From NCBI GenBank assembly GCA_024280855.1, contig JAJRPG010000006.1:1-64000 (forward strand): DNA of 64,000 bases. The letters are read 5' to 3'. Shown here piece by piece: positions 9,539 through 17,393 of this stretch. Origin of the DNA: Planctomycetota bacterium. Lineage in GTDB: Bacteria > Planctomycetota > Phycisphaerae > UBA1845. The position numbers and the translations under genes are program-made. Position 1 is the stretch's first letter. Each line of letters begins with the position of its first letter. A model generated the notes under the pieces. The model saw only the letters and a list, made by a program, of their open reading frames with translations. It was not told the origin of the DNA and ran no database searches.

Positions 9539-9610
9539 ACAGAACCGCGCCTGTGAGGAAGCGGCCTGCAAGCGTCATAGGAGGCCGCTTCCTGACGGGC
9601 GCGGTTCTGT
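9539..9610. repeat. 72-bp two-step perfect inverted repeat
   Basis: The outer arms ACAGAACCGCGCC (9539-9551) and GGCGCGGTTCTGT (9598-9610) are perfect complements. The inner arms AGGAAGCGGCCT (9556-9567) and AGGCCGCTTCCT (9582-9593) are also perfect. It sits between divergent genes, so a terminator role is unlikely; a cruciform-forming or transposon-derived element is more likely. Confidence 0.8.
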
Positions 9611-9660
9611 AATGATCTCAAATGGCCTTTAGTTAAAACTGGTAGCCAATTAGCTAGCGT

Positions 9661-9703
9661 ATCCTTCCCCCACCCTTTGGTAATAACCGAAGAATGGGGC
9701 ACC
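9661..9703 (-). repeat. Dispersed repeat family C, minus copy
   Basis: On the minus strand it reads TGCCCCATTCTTCGG, then a loop, then AAAGGGTGGGGGAAGGA. Plus copies are at 17110, 17249 and, more diverged, 27921. Confidence 0.75.
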
Positions 9704-9717
9704 CAAATGGAGACTGG

Positions 9718-9740
9718 ATTCCCGCCTGCGCGGGAATGAC
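9718..9740. repeat. Palindrome family E (ATTCCCGC/GCGGGAAT)
   Basis: ATTCCCGCCTGCGCGGGAAT is an inverted repeat of a type found dispersed in many bacterial genomes (similar in form to Neisseria dRS3). A longer relative lies at 38217-38255. Confidence 0.65.
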
Positions 9741-9847
9741 GAACGCCGGGGGGATAACGATAGCGGGGGAGGGATGACAGAACGGCTGCCCTTGCTAGGG
9801 GTTTGCGGGGACGCGACAATGTCGGGACGTGAAAGGTCGTGGGATTG

Positions 9848-12169
9848 ATGATGACTGAAGAGAATAATTCTGAGCGAAATGATGAAGTGGCGGCAAGGCT
9901 TGCACATCATGTGCGCGAACGTCCGCACTTGATCGAGCATATATATCGTGAGCTATTGATCCTGCTGCATCGTCGGGGGATCGCTAGTATTGACAAGATT
10001 CAGGACGAAGCGCGAGCGCGCTTAGGGCATGAATCATTCGAGGTTTCTACTGATCCTAACTTAACAGAGCGCGATCGGTGGGACGAAGCTGAGCGTCAGT
10101 TGGTGGAATCGGTGACGCGGGAATATGCGCGCGAGCATCTATCGCTCGCAGACATTGATGATCTAATCAATCTCATTATCAAACGCGAAGAAGTGCAAAG
10201 CCTCGACAATGTGACGAATCGTCCCAACCTAACCTTTCGAGAGTTAGCTGACCAGGTGCAGCGGTTTTGCGAATTGCCGTTGGGAGAAATGTTGCTCCCG
10301 CCTGCGGAGGTGTTGGGGACGCGGGTCGCGCTGACGAGACATTTGTTAAGCGACCAACTGGAGGTTATTGGTATCGCTAAAAATCATCTGAAGATTAGAG
10401 ATTTTGATGATATCACGCGGCGCATTGTGGGTAGCGACGACGCCATGGGGCGCATCGGCGGCAAGGCTGGGGGGATGATCCTGGCCCATCGCATCCTGGC
10501 TAATGCAGAAGAAGGTAAAGACCCATTCCTTCCGGTGGCTATGCCAGAATCTTATTATTTGCGTAGCGATGTGGTGCTGGATTTTCTTCGGCTAAACCGG
10601 CTGGATGAATATCAGAGTCAAAAATATAAAGACATCGAAGATTTAACGCGTGAATATCCACTAATCCGCGGCGTTTTTCGTAATGGCGATTTCCCCCTGA
10701 AAATCATTCACGGGCTGAGAAAAATACTTGAGAATATTGGCTTGCATCCGCTCATTGTGCGATCGTCGAGCCTGCTGGAAGATCGGTTCGGGACGGCTTT
10801 TTCAGGTAAATATGCGAGCTTTTTCCTTGCGAATCAGGGGAGTTTAGAGCATCGACTGCGGGCGTTGCTGGGGGCTATCGCCGAGGTTTATGCCAGCGTC
10901 CTGTCACCGGACCCTCTGGTATATCGTCGTGAGCATAATTTGCTCGACTATGTCGAAGAGATGGCTGTGCTTATCCAAAAAGTCGTTGGGGTGCAGGTGG
11001 GCGATTATTTCATGCCCTCGTTCGCGGGCGTCGCATTTTCTCGTAATGAGTATCGATGGTCGCCGCGTATTAAAAGAGATGATGGGCTGGTTCGGTTGGT
11101 GATGGGCTTGGGAACGCGAGCGGTTGATCGTAGTGGGCCTGAGTATCCGCGCATGGTCGCATTGGGGGCGCCGACGCTTCGCACAGAATCAACGGTGCAG
11201 GAAATTAAACGCTACGCGCAGCAGACCCTTGATGTGATCGACTTGAAAAAGAATCGGCTTCGCCCGGTGCGCTGTCACGACGTTCTTGAACAGTCGATGG
11301 ATGTTGCGATGCTTGATCGAATTATGTCCGTGCAGCGTGATGGCGAATTGTATGCACCAGCGGGCCATTATATCGATGCTGACCCGGCAAACTTATACAT
11401 CACCTTTGACAAATTACTTAGAGCCACACCATTTGCCCAGCGGGTTCGTGACATGCTCTCGACACTTGAAGATGCCTATGGCGTACCGGTGGACATGGAA
11501 TTCGCCTGTGATGGCCAGAATTTTTATGTGCTGCAATGTCGTACCCAATCGCAGGCGCTGGACCGTGGGCCAGTTGAAATCCCTGAGGATATTCCGGAGG
11601 AAAAAATAATTTTCGATGCCAGGCGATATGTGCGCACAGGCCTGGTGCGTAACATTGCTCATATCGTTTATGTTGACCCGTCTGCGTATGATGCGATTCC
11701 TACGCGGCAACGTCGAGTATCGCTGGCGAGGCTCATTGGCCGTATCAATCATAAGCTGAAGCGGCGGTCGTTTATTTTGATAGGACCAGGAAGATGGGGA
11801 AGCAACGACATTCGACTCGGCGTTCCCGTCCGCTACGCCGACATCAATCACTGTCGCATGTTAATCGAGGTCGCGCGAGATCGTAACGGATTCGTCCCGG
11901 AGGTATCCTTTGGCACACACTTTTTTCAAGACCTGGTCGAGGCAGACATTCACTACCTGCCTTTATATCCCGATAATGCGTCCAATCGTTTTAACGAAGA
12001 CTTTTTACTTCGCTCGCCCAACTGCTTAACAGAGATTGCGCCCGACGATGGCGAGTTTGAAGATTTGCTGCATGTTATTGATGTAAAACGCATCACCGGC
12101 GGGGAGACGCTGAGTATTGCGATGGACGGGGAAAGCGATCAAGCGGTGGCCTGGTTGGACAAGTCGTAG
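9848..12169 (+). CDS. Stand-alone PEP/pyruvate-binding (PPDK_N) domain protein
   Basis: About 773 residues. The central part matches the nucleotide/pyruvate-binding domain of PEP synthase and PPDK: GRIGGKAGGMILAHR, then PLIVRSSSLLEDRFGTAFSG. It lacks the swivelling phosphohistidine domain and the PEP-binding barrel. Instead it has an N-terminal helical region of about 200 residues and a C-terminal block with SFILIGPGRWGSNDIRLGVP and a THFFQDLVEADIHYL motif. Homologous lone proteins occur in other bacteria without a settled function; ATP-dependent phosphotransfer is a guess. Adjacent ATGs at 9848 and 9851 are both preceded by AAAGG and GGG. A full PPDK is encoded at 56533. Confidence 0.75.
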   Translation: MMTEENNSERNDEVAARLAHHVRERPHLIEHIYRELLILLHRRGIASIDKIQDEARARLGHESFEVSTDPNLTERDRWDEAERQLVESVTREYAREHLSLADIDDLINLIIKREEVQSLDNVTNRPNLTFRELADQVQRFCELPLGEMLLPPAEVLGTRVALTRHLLSDQLEVIGIAKNHLKIRDFDDITRRIVGSDDAMGRIGGKAGGMILAHRILANAEEGKDPFLPVAMPESYYLRSDVVLDFLRLNRLDEYQSQKYKDIEDLTREYPLIRGVFRNGDFPLKIIHGLRKILENIGLHPLIVRSSSLLEDRFGTAFSGKYASFFLANQGSLEHRLRALLGAIAEVYASVLSPDPLVYRREHNLLDYVEEMAVLIQKVVGVQVGDYFMPSFAGVAFSRNEYRWSPRIKRDDGLVRLVMGLGTRAVDRSGPEYPRMVALGAPTLRTESTVQEIKRYAQQTLDVIDLKKNRLRPVRCHDVLEQSMDVAMLDRIMSVQRDGELYAPAGHYIDADPANLYITFDKLLRATPFAQRVRDMLSTLEDAYGVPVDMEFACDGQNFYVLQCRTQSQALDRGPVEIPEDIPEEKIIFDARRYVRTGLVRNIAHIVYVDPSAYDAIPTRQRRVSLARLIGRINHKLKRRSFILIGPGRWGSNDIRLGVPVRYADINHCRMLIEVARDRNGFVPEVSFGTHFFQDLVEADIHYLPLYPDNASNRFNEDFLLRSPNCLTEIAPDDGEFEDLLHVIDVKRITGGETLSIAMDGESDQAVAWLDKS

Positions 12170-12229
12170 GTGGCTTAAGAAAATTCGCCTTGTTCTCATT
12201 CTTGCCGATAAGGTTTATGGAGAAACTAA

Positions 12230-12613
12230 ATGATGCGACCTATAATATTACAATCATGGCGCCGATGGCGGAAAATAGTGACTATCCTTATGGCATGTTT
12301 GCTGTCTAACGTAGCATGTATCACGATAGATTTGCCTGAAGAGCTTGATTTATTGGCTGTGGGGACGCCATTTGTGTTATCGGGCACAGCTGCGTTGATT
12401 GATAACGACGGACCCTGTTTAGTTTGGCTTGGGGAGAACGGCATAACGTATCATTTATTCCAGGATGCCCGACTTGATAACGACTTGTTCGATCAGGTGA
12501 GCGAGCCTGGCACGACCTCGCGTCTGGAAATTGTCACGCGGACGGACCTGGACGTGGTGTGTCAGGTGGGTGACGTTGTAGAAGTTCGAGATGTACTGGA
12601 AATAGAAGGCTGA
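12230..12613 (+). CDS. Small exported protein, 127 aa
   Basis: Function unknown. An N-terminal leader with basic residues (SWRRWRK) and a hydrophobic core (VTILMACLLSN) ends at VACITIDL, which looks like a signal peptide with a possible lipidated Cys. The mature part is short, acidic and beta-rich, with EIVTRTDLDVVCQVGDVVEV near the end. GGAGAAAC precedes the double ATG. The leader junction and following residues (C-I-T-I-D-L, then VGTPF) resemble those of the next gene (C-I-N-I-D-L, then VGTSP), so the two probably share ancestry and a localisation route. Confidence 0.6.
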   Translation: MMRPIILQSWRRWRKIVTILMACLLSNVACITIDLPEELDLLAVGTPFVLSGTAALIDNDGPCLVWLGENGITYHLFQDARLDNDLFDQVSEPGTTSRLEIVTRTDLDVVCQVGDVVEVRDVLEIEG

Positions 12614-12672
12614 CATGCGCCAGACTGCGTGGCGTCAGCTAGATTCGGCTGACCGTTGCGGAGTAATTTGCC

Positions 12673-14268
12673 TTGACATTGAATCCCCCTCACTGCTCAT
12701 CTGCGAATAAACATCGCAGGCCCCGACGCTATGCACGGGCTATTTTGCCCTGGCTTATTTTGTCGCTAGTCGCTAGTGTAAACCTTAATTGCATCAACAT
12801 AGACTTAAGTGGCGACCCTTCGGTGAATAGTGCCACAGTTGGCACGTCTCCGGTCTCGTTGGTCCGCACTGAAAACGTAGACACACCAGCCATAGGTATC
12901 GCGACTTCTTTCAAACCAGCCACACTTCGTAGCTTGACGGGAGGGGCAGAGGATGAGCCTACGATTCCGCTATTATTCCTGACGTTTGCCACACGAAACC
13001 CGCAGGCGCTGCAGTTACTTGGTATTCTCAATCCTGCATTGACCTCATCGTCACTAATTGAAATCGCGGTCACCAATGGCGACGGCTTGGGCGACGTGCC
13101 TGATGACGTGGCGTTTCGTCAGCGTGCTAAAACTAATTTGGACGCGGGCGTCGGCATCTTTTGGGTGGCTAACGATCATACGATTACCTCTGACAGGCAT
13201 CGACGGGTTGGTGTGATGCTACCGCCATCGTGGCTCGATTTTGGTGTTACGATTGAAGCCTATGTCTCAAGGGATTTGAGTGGCCAACCGATGGACGCTG
13301 CTCGTGTAACAATCACCAAAGATTTTTTCTACCTGGCTATTATTGGTGATTCGGTGCAGTGGGGGAATGGTCTTCGTGAGAAGGACAAGATGTCCGCGCT
13401 AACAACAAAAGCCATTGAACGCGAGCTTGGTGTAAAAGTTATTCAGCAGCGATACGCTCATGCTGGTGCGCGAATTGTCCCTGCGATAGGCGACAGCGTT
13501 TGTTTGTTAAGTTGTTTCGGCGAAGCGCCGACCAGCTCGACTTCTATCACACTGCAGGCCGAGTTGATTGAAAGGCCTGACCTGGTTCAGTTGGTACTTA
13601 TGGACGGGTGCATCAATGATGTGGGCGTTGATACCATTATCGATGCGAACGTGTCGCTGGAAGAACTCGGGCAAAAGACATCGCTCTTTTGCGGTGAAGA
13701 AATGACTACGCTGTTGGATAAGGTGCGAACACTTGTGCCCGATGCGGATGTGGTGGTTACGGGCTATTATCCGATGGTTGGGGCGGAGAGTGATTTGTCG
13801 CAAGTGGAGCAATGGCTTGGCTCTGAAAATGTACCGGCTGACATTGAGGCTGGTTTTGTTGAGATTCTAACGGCACGAACAGCTATTTTTCACGATTTAA
13901 CCAAGCAGCGTTTGCAGGAAGCGGTGGACCTCACCAATGAAGCGTTCGGCGGTTCGGCGCGCGTGGCTTTTGTCGATGCTAATTTTAGCCCGGACAACGC
14001 AGCGTTCACCGAAGAGCCCTGGCTATGGGGCTTAACCGACGATGACCCGTTGTTTGGTGATTTGATTCGAGACTTAGCTGTCTTTCCGGAAGACCCCTTG
14101 CTAAGACGCCGGCTAGACCTTTGCCTTGAACAAGGATTTGAAACGGAGTTAGTAGGCTGCATTTTCTCGTCCATCGGCCATCCTAATGAAAGAGGGGCAC
14201 AGGCCTTTGCCGAGGCGATTATTGAGCAGCTTCGCACGATGGAAATATTGCCTACTGGCAAAGAATAG
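12673..14268 (+). CDS. Exported SGNH/GDSL-family hydrolase
   Basis: 531 residues. The start is a TTG behind GGAG. The leader has an Arg-rich n-region (KHRRPRRYAR) and hydrophobic core and ends at LNCINIDL, possibly lipidated. SGNH motifs are in order: block I IIGDSVQWGNG with the nucleophile Ser, a GCIND motif for block III, and the catalytic Asp/His in IGHPNERGAQAFAEA near the C-terminus. Esterase or acyl/acetyl hydrolase activity on cell-envelope or extracellular glycan esters is likely; the exact substrate is unknown. The roughly 200 residues between leader and block I form a separate beta-rich domain. Confidence 0.75.
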   Translation: MTLNPPHCSSANKHRRPRRYARAILPWLILSLVASVNLNCINIDLSGDPSVNSATVGTSPVSLVRTENVDTPAIGIATSFKPATLRSLTGGAEDEPTIPLLFLTFATRNPQALQLLGILNPALTSSSLIEIAVTNGDGLGDVPDDVAFRQRAKTNLDAGVGIFWVANDHTITSDRHRRVGVMLPPSWLDFGVTIEAYVSRDLSGQPMDAARVTITKDFFYLAIIGDSVQWGNGLREKDKMSALTTKAIERELGVKVIQQRYAHAGARIVPAIGDSVCLLSCFGEAPTSSTSITLQAELIERPDLVQLVLMDGCINDVGVDTIIDANVSLEELGQKTSLFCGEEMTTLLDKVRTLVPDADVVVTGYYPMVGAESDLSQVEQWLGSENVPADIEAGFVEILTARTAIFHDLTKQRLQEAVDLTNEAFGGSARVAFVDANFSPDNAAFTEEPWLWGLTDDDPLFGDLIRDLAVFPEDPLLRRRLDLCLEQGFETELVGCIFSSIGHPNERGAQAFAEAIIEQLRTMEILPTGKE

Positions 14269-14281
14269 AACACCAGCTAAA

Positions 14282-14947
14282 TTATTTCGTAGGGGTTTTA
14301 CTAACTGCCGCGACGAGGTGGTCTATGACGTTGTGGATAGACATGTGCGTGGTGTCGATGACTTCCGCGTTGCCTGAATTGAGCAATGGCTCCCACTGTT
14401 TTGAGTCTACATGATCCCTGGCTTGCAAATTTTCGCGTACCTGTTCAATGGTGACATCTTCCGCGTCAGCGGTAAGCTCTTGAAATCGCCGCAGTGCCCG
14501 GGCTTCTAATCCGGCTTCGAGTACGAATCGCTTATCAGCGTTGGGGAAAACAACGCTGCCCTGGTCTCGGCCTTCCGTCACAAATGATCCCAATTCCCGG
14601 CCTATCTGCTGCTGACGTTTGACGAGTAAATCGCGTATAGCCTGGCAACGCGCGACGTAGGGTGTCACAGCGCTGACATCCATCGAACGAATCGCCTCGC
14701 TGACGTCGTGGCCATCGACTTGCACGCGGGTGAACGTTGGCCCGCAATCTAGTTGTAGTTCAGTTAGTTGGGCTATTTTCAGAAGGGCGGCTTCGTCTTT
14801 CATGTCGATGCCGGACGCGATGACAGCGTAGGCGATTGCGCGATACATAGCTCCGGTATCGAGATAAGGTAATTCCAACCTGGCTGCAAGCTTTCGGGCA
14901 GCCGTGGATTTACCAGAGCCAGCGGGTCCGTCGATTGTGATAATCAT
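14282..14947 (-). CDS. cmk: Cytidylate kinase
   Basis: 221 residues, cytoplasmic. It phosphorylates CMP and dCMP to the diphosphates using ATP. The P-loop is GPAGSGKST at residues 7-15, followed by the typical YLDTGAMYRAIAY. The middle has VTPYVARCQAIRDLLVKRQQ and VTEGRDQGSVVFPNA, where most bacterial Cmk proteins have EGRDIGTVVFP; the Gln is a small departure. It converges on the SGNH hydrolase gene with only 13 bases between stop codons. No clear ribosome binding site precedes the ATG. Confidence 0.93.
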   Translation of the reverse strand: MIITIDGPAGSGKSTAARKLAARLELPYLDTGAMYRAIAYAVIASGIDMKDEAALLKIAQLTELQLDCGPTFTRVQVDGHDVSEAIRSMDVSAVTPYVARCQAIRDLLVKRQQQIGRELGSFVTEGRDQGSVVFPNADKRFVLEAGLEARALRRFQELTADAEDVTIEQVRENLQARDHVDSKQWEPLLNSGNAEVIDTTHMSIHNVIDHLVAAVSKTPTK

Positions 14948-15043
14948 CGTGGCGAATTATAAGGAAAATTGGGAGATAAGTCGAAAGTTCAAGATCGAAG
15001 GTCAAATGTCTAACAATTAAACGCGACCTTTTTGACTTTAGAC

Positions 15044-15637
15044 CTACACCGAAGTGGTTGTGGTCTCTGCTCCGATTAGCGTTTCTATCATGGCTCGTAA
15101 ATCTTTTGTCCGGAATGGTTTTGACAGGAAATGCGTGAAGCCATCCTGCATGAGGGCTTGGCCTCGTGCTTGTGACAGGTGTTCGCCCGTCCCGATGATT
15201 GCGGTGCTTGATACGATGGCGTTGGATTGGATGAAGCGCGCAATCGCTCGCGGAGAGACGTCTGGAAGCGTGATGTCAACGACGATCACATGAGGCTTCT
15301 GTTCCATGGTCATCGCGCCGCCTTCAAAGGCGGAGTCTGCGATAGTTACTTCGTAGTTTTTTGTTTCGGTGAGTGAGTCGCGGACTGCCTGTGCGAGGGT
15401 CAGGTCTGCGTCCACGATTAGCACGCGCGTCAGGCCAGCGTCCAGGCCATCGAAGGGAATACCGTGAGCCTGCATGAAGCGAATCAGTTTTTCAACCGGG
15501 ATGCGGCGGTCTTTGCTGCCGGGAATTCGATAGCCTTGCAATTGACCTGAGTCAAACCACTTGGACACCGTTCGCGGGGCGACGCTACAGATTTTAGCGA
15601 CGTCGCCAGTCGTCAATACTTGCTTGTTGGAAAGCAT
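15044..15637 (-). CDS. Helix-turn-helix/response-regulator receiver fusion
   Basis: 197 residues from the ATG at 15637, which follows GAGGG; a GTG at 15661 would add eight residues. Residues 1-60 are a MerR/excisionase-type helix-turn-helix (LTTGDVAKICSVAPRTVSKW, with GYRIPGSKDRRIP in the wing). Residues about 70-190 are a CheY-like receiver with the phosphoacceptor Asp in VIVVDITLPDVS and the conserved Lys in FLSKPF. The order is DNA-binding first and receiver last, the reverse of ordinary regulators. No histidine kinase gene is in the window. It is probably a transcription factor or polarity/cell-cycle type regulator. Confidence 0.75.
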   Translation of the reverse strand: MLSNKQVLTTGDVAKICSVAPRTVSKWFDSGQLQGYRIPGSKDRRIPVEKLIRFMQAHGIPFDGLDAGLTRVLIVDADLTLAQAVRDSLTETKNYEVTIADSAFEGGAMTMEQKPHVIVVDITLPDVSPRAIARFIQSNAIVSSTAIIGTGEHLSQARGQALMQDGFTHFLSKPFRTKDLRAMIETLIGAETTTTSV

Positions 15638-15933
15638 ACTTTTGCTAAACCCTCGCGACACTCACGCTCTATTAGCGTTCACACCGTTGAAAATCGAAGC
15701 CCCAAGGCCCACTACCCCTACACGATTCTCGGCAGGTTTTATGCACGACTGTGGCCAACGGGTGTTTACGTTATGGCGGAAAGAGAATGGCTATAACGAC
15801 CGATAGACGAGGCCTGCAGAGCGCAGGAATCAAGCACAGCGGGGCTAGCGATAGAGTCTGATAATGGAGATGTCCAGGGTTCGATGTCGAAGGTTAAAAG
15901 TCAAAGATCAAAATCAGAGCTTTGGACGTCTTA

Positions 15934-16848
15934 TTATCCAGGAAGCTGAATCACCTGGCCAATTTGCAATTTTCGTGCGTCACCTTTGACCACGGCTTTG
16001 TTGAGTTCAAAAAGTTTTTGCCATTTCGCGGCGTCGCCCAACTCGTCCCGTGCGATCGAATAAAAACTGTCGCCGCTTTTGACGGTGTAAATCCGCGATT
16101 GCGGTTTTTTCGCCGCTGCCGCTTTGGGCTTTGTTTTGATAACGGCTGGCTGGGGGCGCCGAGTCGCAGCGAGCATCGTCGGGTCTGCAGGCCTGGATGG
16201 GATTAGCACCATCGTACCAATACGCAATTGAAGAGGATTAGTTAGCTGAGAATTATTGTTGATTAAAAATTGAGTGTACTTTTCGTCGCCGTAATAATTG
16301 ACAGCTAAGGTAGCCATCGTATCGCCAGGCTGTACGCGATGACGTTCCACAGCTTCATCAATTTGCTTTGCAGGCTTTTTAATTTTAACCGGAGGCCTTA
16401 CGTTCTTTTTTGCATTTGATGCGATGCGATTCGCTATCGGACGTTTCTTTGTCGCGACTGATTTTTTAGCGATGGGTCTAGTCGTAGGCGTGATTTTCCT
16501 GGTGATTGGAATCGTCACCTTGCTTGGCACGCGTCTACTAGCCGGGGATTTTCGACGAGTATTGTTATTCGCCACGCGCGGGCTGGTTGCCAGCTTTTTC
16601 GTGCCACGCGCGTTCGTCTTTCGCTTGGCGTTAGTGGCTAGACCTTTAACAGGTGTGATGCGTTTACTTTTAGGTTTTACGGGTTTACTCGCTGCGCGCT
16701 TTCCGGGAGAAACCTTCTTGCCCGTAGCGATTACATCCGTTGAAACAGGAATGGCTGAGTCGCTGCCATCGCGGTAGAAGTAGTATCCTCCCGCGACCAG
16801 GATAACCATCATTGAACTAACGATTCCAAGCTTAACGTCTGGGCGCAT
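15934..16848 (-). CDS. Membrane-anchored double LysM protein with Lys/Arg-rich linker
   Basis: 304 residues from the ATG at 16848, which has AAGGGAG six bases upstream. Residues about 8-26 form one membrane segment (LGIVSSMMVILVAGGYYFY). A very basic, Ala/Pro/Thr-rich linker runs from about 43 to 165. LysM 1 (RVQPGDTMATLAVNYYG) covers about 170-216 and LysM 2 (YTVKSGDSFYSIARDELG) about 253-304. LysM domains bind peptidoglycan or related glycans, so this should tether the inner membrane to the wall. The linker composition recalls the Lys-rich ends of Rho and PPDK in this window. Confidence 0.8.
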   Translation of the reverse strand: MRPDVKLGIVSSMMVILVAGGYYFYRDGSDSAIPVSTDVIATGKKVSPGKRAASKPVKPKSKRITPVKGLATNAKRKTNARGTKKLATSPRVANNNTRRKSPASRRVPSKVTIPITRKITPTTRPIAKKSVATKKRPIANRIASNAKKNVRPPVKIKKPAKQIDEAVERHRVQPGDTMATLAVNYYGDEKYTQFLINNNSQLTNPLQLRIGTMVLIPSRPADPTMLAATRRPQPAVIKTKPKAAAAKKPQSRIYTVKSGDSFYSIARDELGDAAKWQKLFELNKAVVKGDARKLQIGQVIQLPG

Positions 16849-17109
16849 GGCAAACTCCCTTTTGACTCGACCCTTCAACCTCGGATGGGATTTGAGGCTT
16901 GAGAGCGTGGCGCCCCTGCATGTCGCACAGGCACCAAATCAGACGCCCGCTATCTCGACCCATCACAACCATCCATGATGACGTTCGCGCCTCAGCTATG
17001 TTTTCACCAAACCGCGAATCATCAACCTGAAACTCTAAATCCCCATCGTAACCCGGTCAAGCAGGCTGTCGTTATTCTCTCATCCCAGGGGGCAGGGCTG
17101 TTTTGCCGG

Positions 17110-17152
17110 ATGCCCCATTCTTCGGGTACTCCCGAAGGGTGGGGAAAGGACA
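17110..17152 (+). repeat. Dispersed repeat family C, plus copy 1
   Basis: TGCCCCATTCTTCGG, a short spacer, CCGAAGGGTGGGGAAAGGAC. The internal TTCGGG/CCCGAA arms form a hairpin. Confidence 0.75.
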
Positions 17153-17248
17153 CGATGCGTAGGGCACGGCTATTGCCTGCCATCTTCGAAAACTAATCGC
17201 GCCCCGACCCAATCGCCTATGAATCTGGAGCGTCGGAGCAAATACGAG

Positions 17249-17290
17249 TGCCCCATTCTTTGCCTACAGGCATAGGGTGGGGGAAGGACA
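17249..17290 (+). repeat. Dispersed repeat family C, plus copy 2
   Basis: GTGCCCCATTCTTTGCC, a spacer, then GGGTGGGGGAAGGACA, only about 100 bases from copy 1 and in the same orientation. Confidence 0.75.
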
Positions 17291-17393
17291 TTCGAAAGTG
17301 AATTGTCCTACGCCTCTTGTCGTGGCACGAACCGTGTGGGAAAATTAGGTAGTAGATAATAGTGGACGAGACCTTTTTGCCAGACTCAGGAAT

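Larger units (their letters stand above)
9424..9847. other. Divergent intergenic region rich in repeats
   Basis: This lies between the minus polyferredoxin gene and the plus PEP/pyruvate-binding gene and must hold both promoters, which I cannot place with confidence. It contains the large 72-bp inverted repeat (9539-9610), a family C copy and a family E palindrome, listed separately. Confidence 0.5.
16849..17393. other. Intergenic region; left border of the skew switch
   Basis: No gene is supported. Two plus-oriented copies of repeat family C lie here. Plus-strand composition is near neutral to the left of this region and C-rich to its right, so the left end of the apparently inverted segment falls here or close by. 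Confidence 0.45.

Noticed and set aside
14978..15912. Similar text GTCGAAGGTCAAATGTC (about 14990) and GTCGAAGGTTAAAAGTC (about 15887)
   Set aside because: Only two short, low-complexity matches on either side of the regulator gene; too little to call a repeat family or operator.
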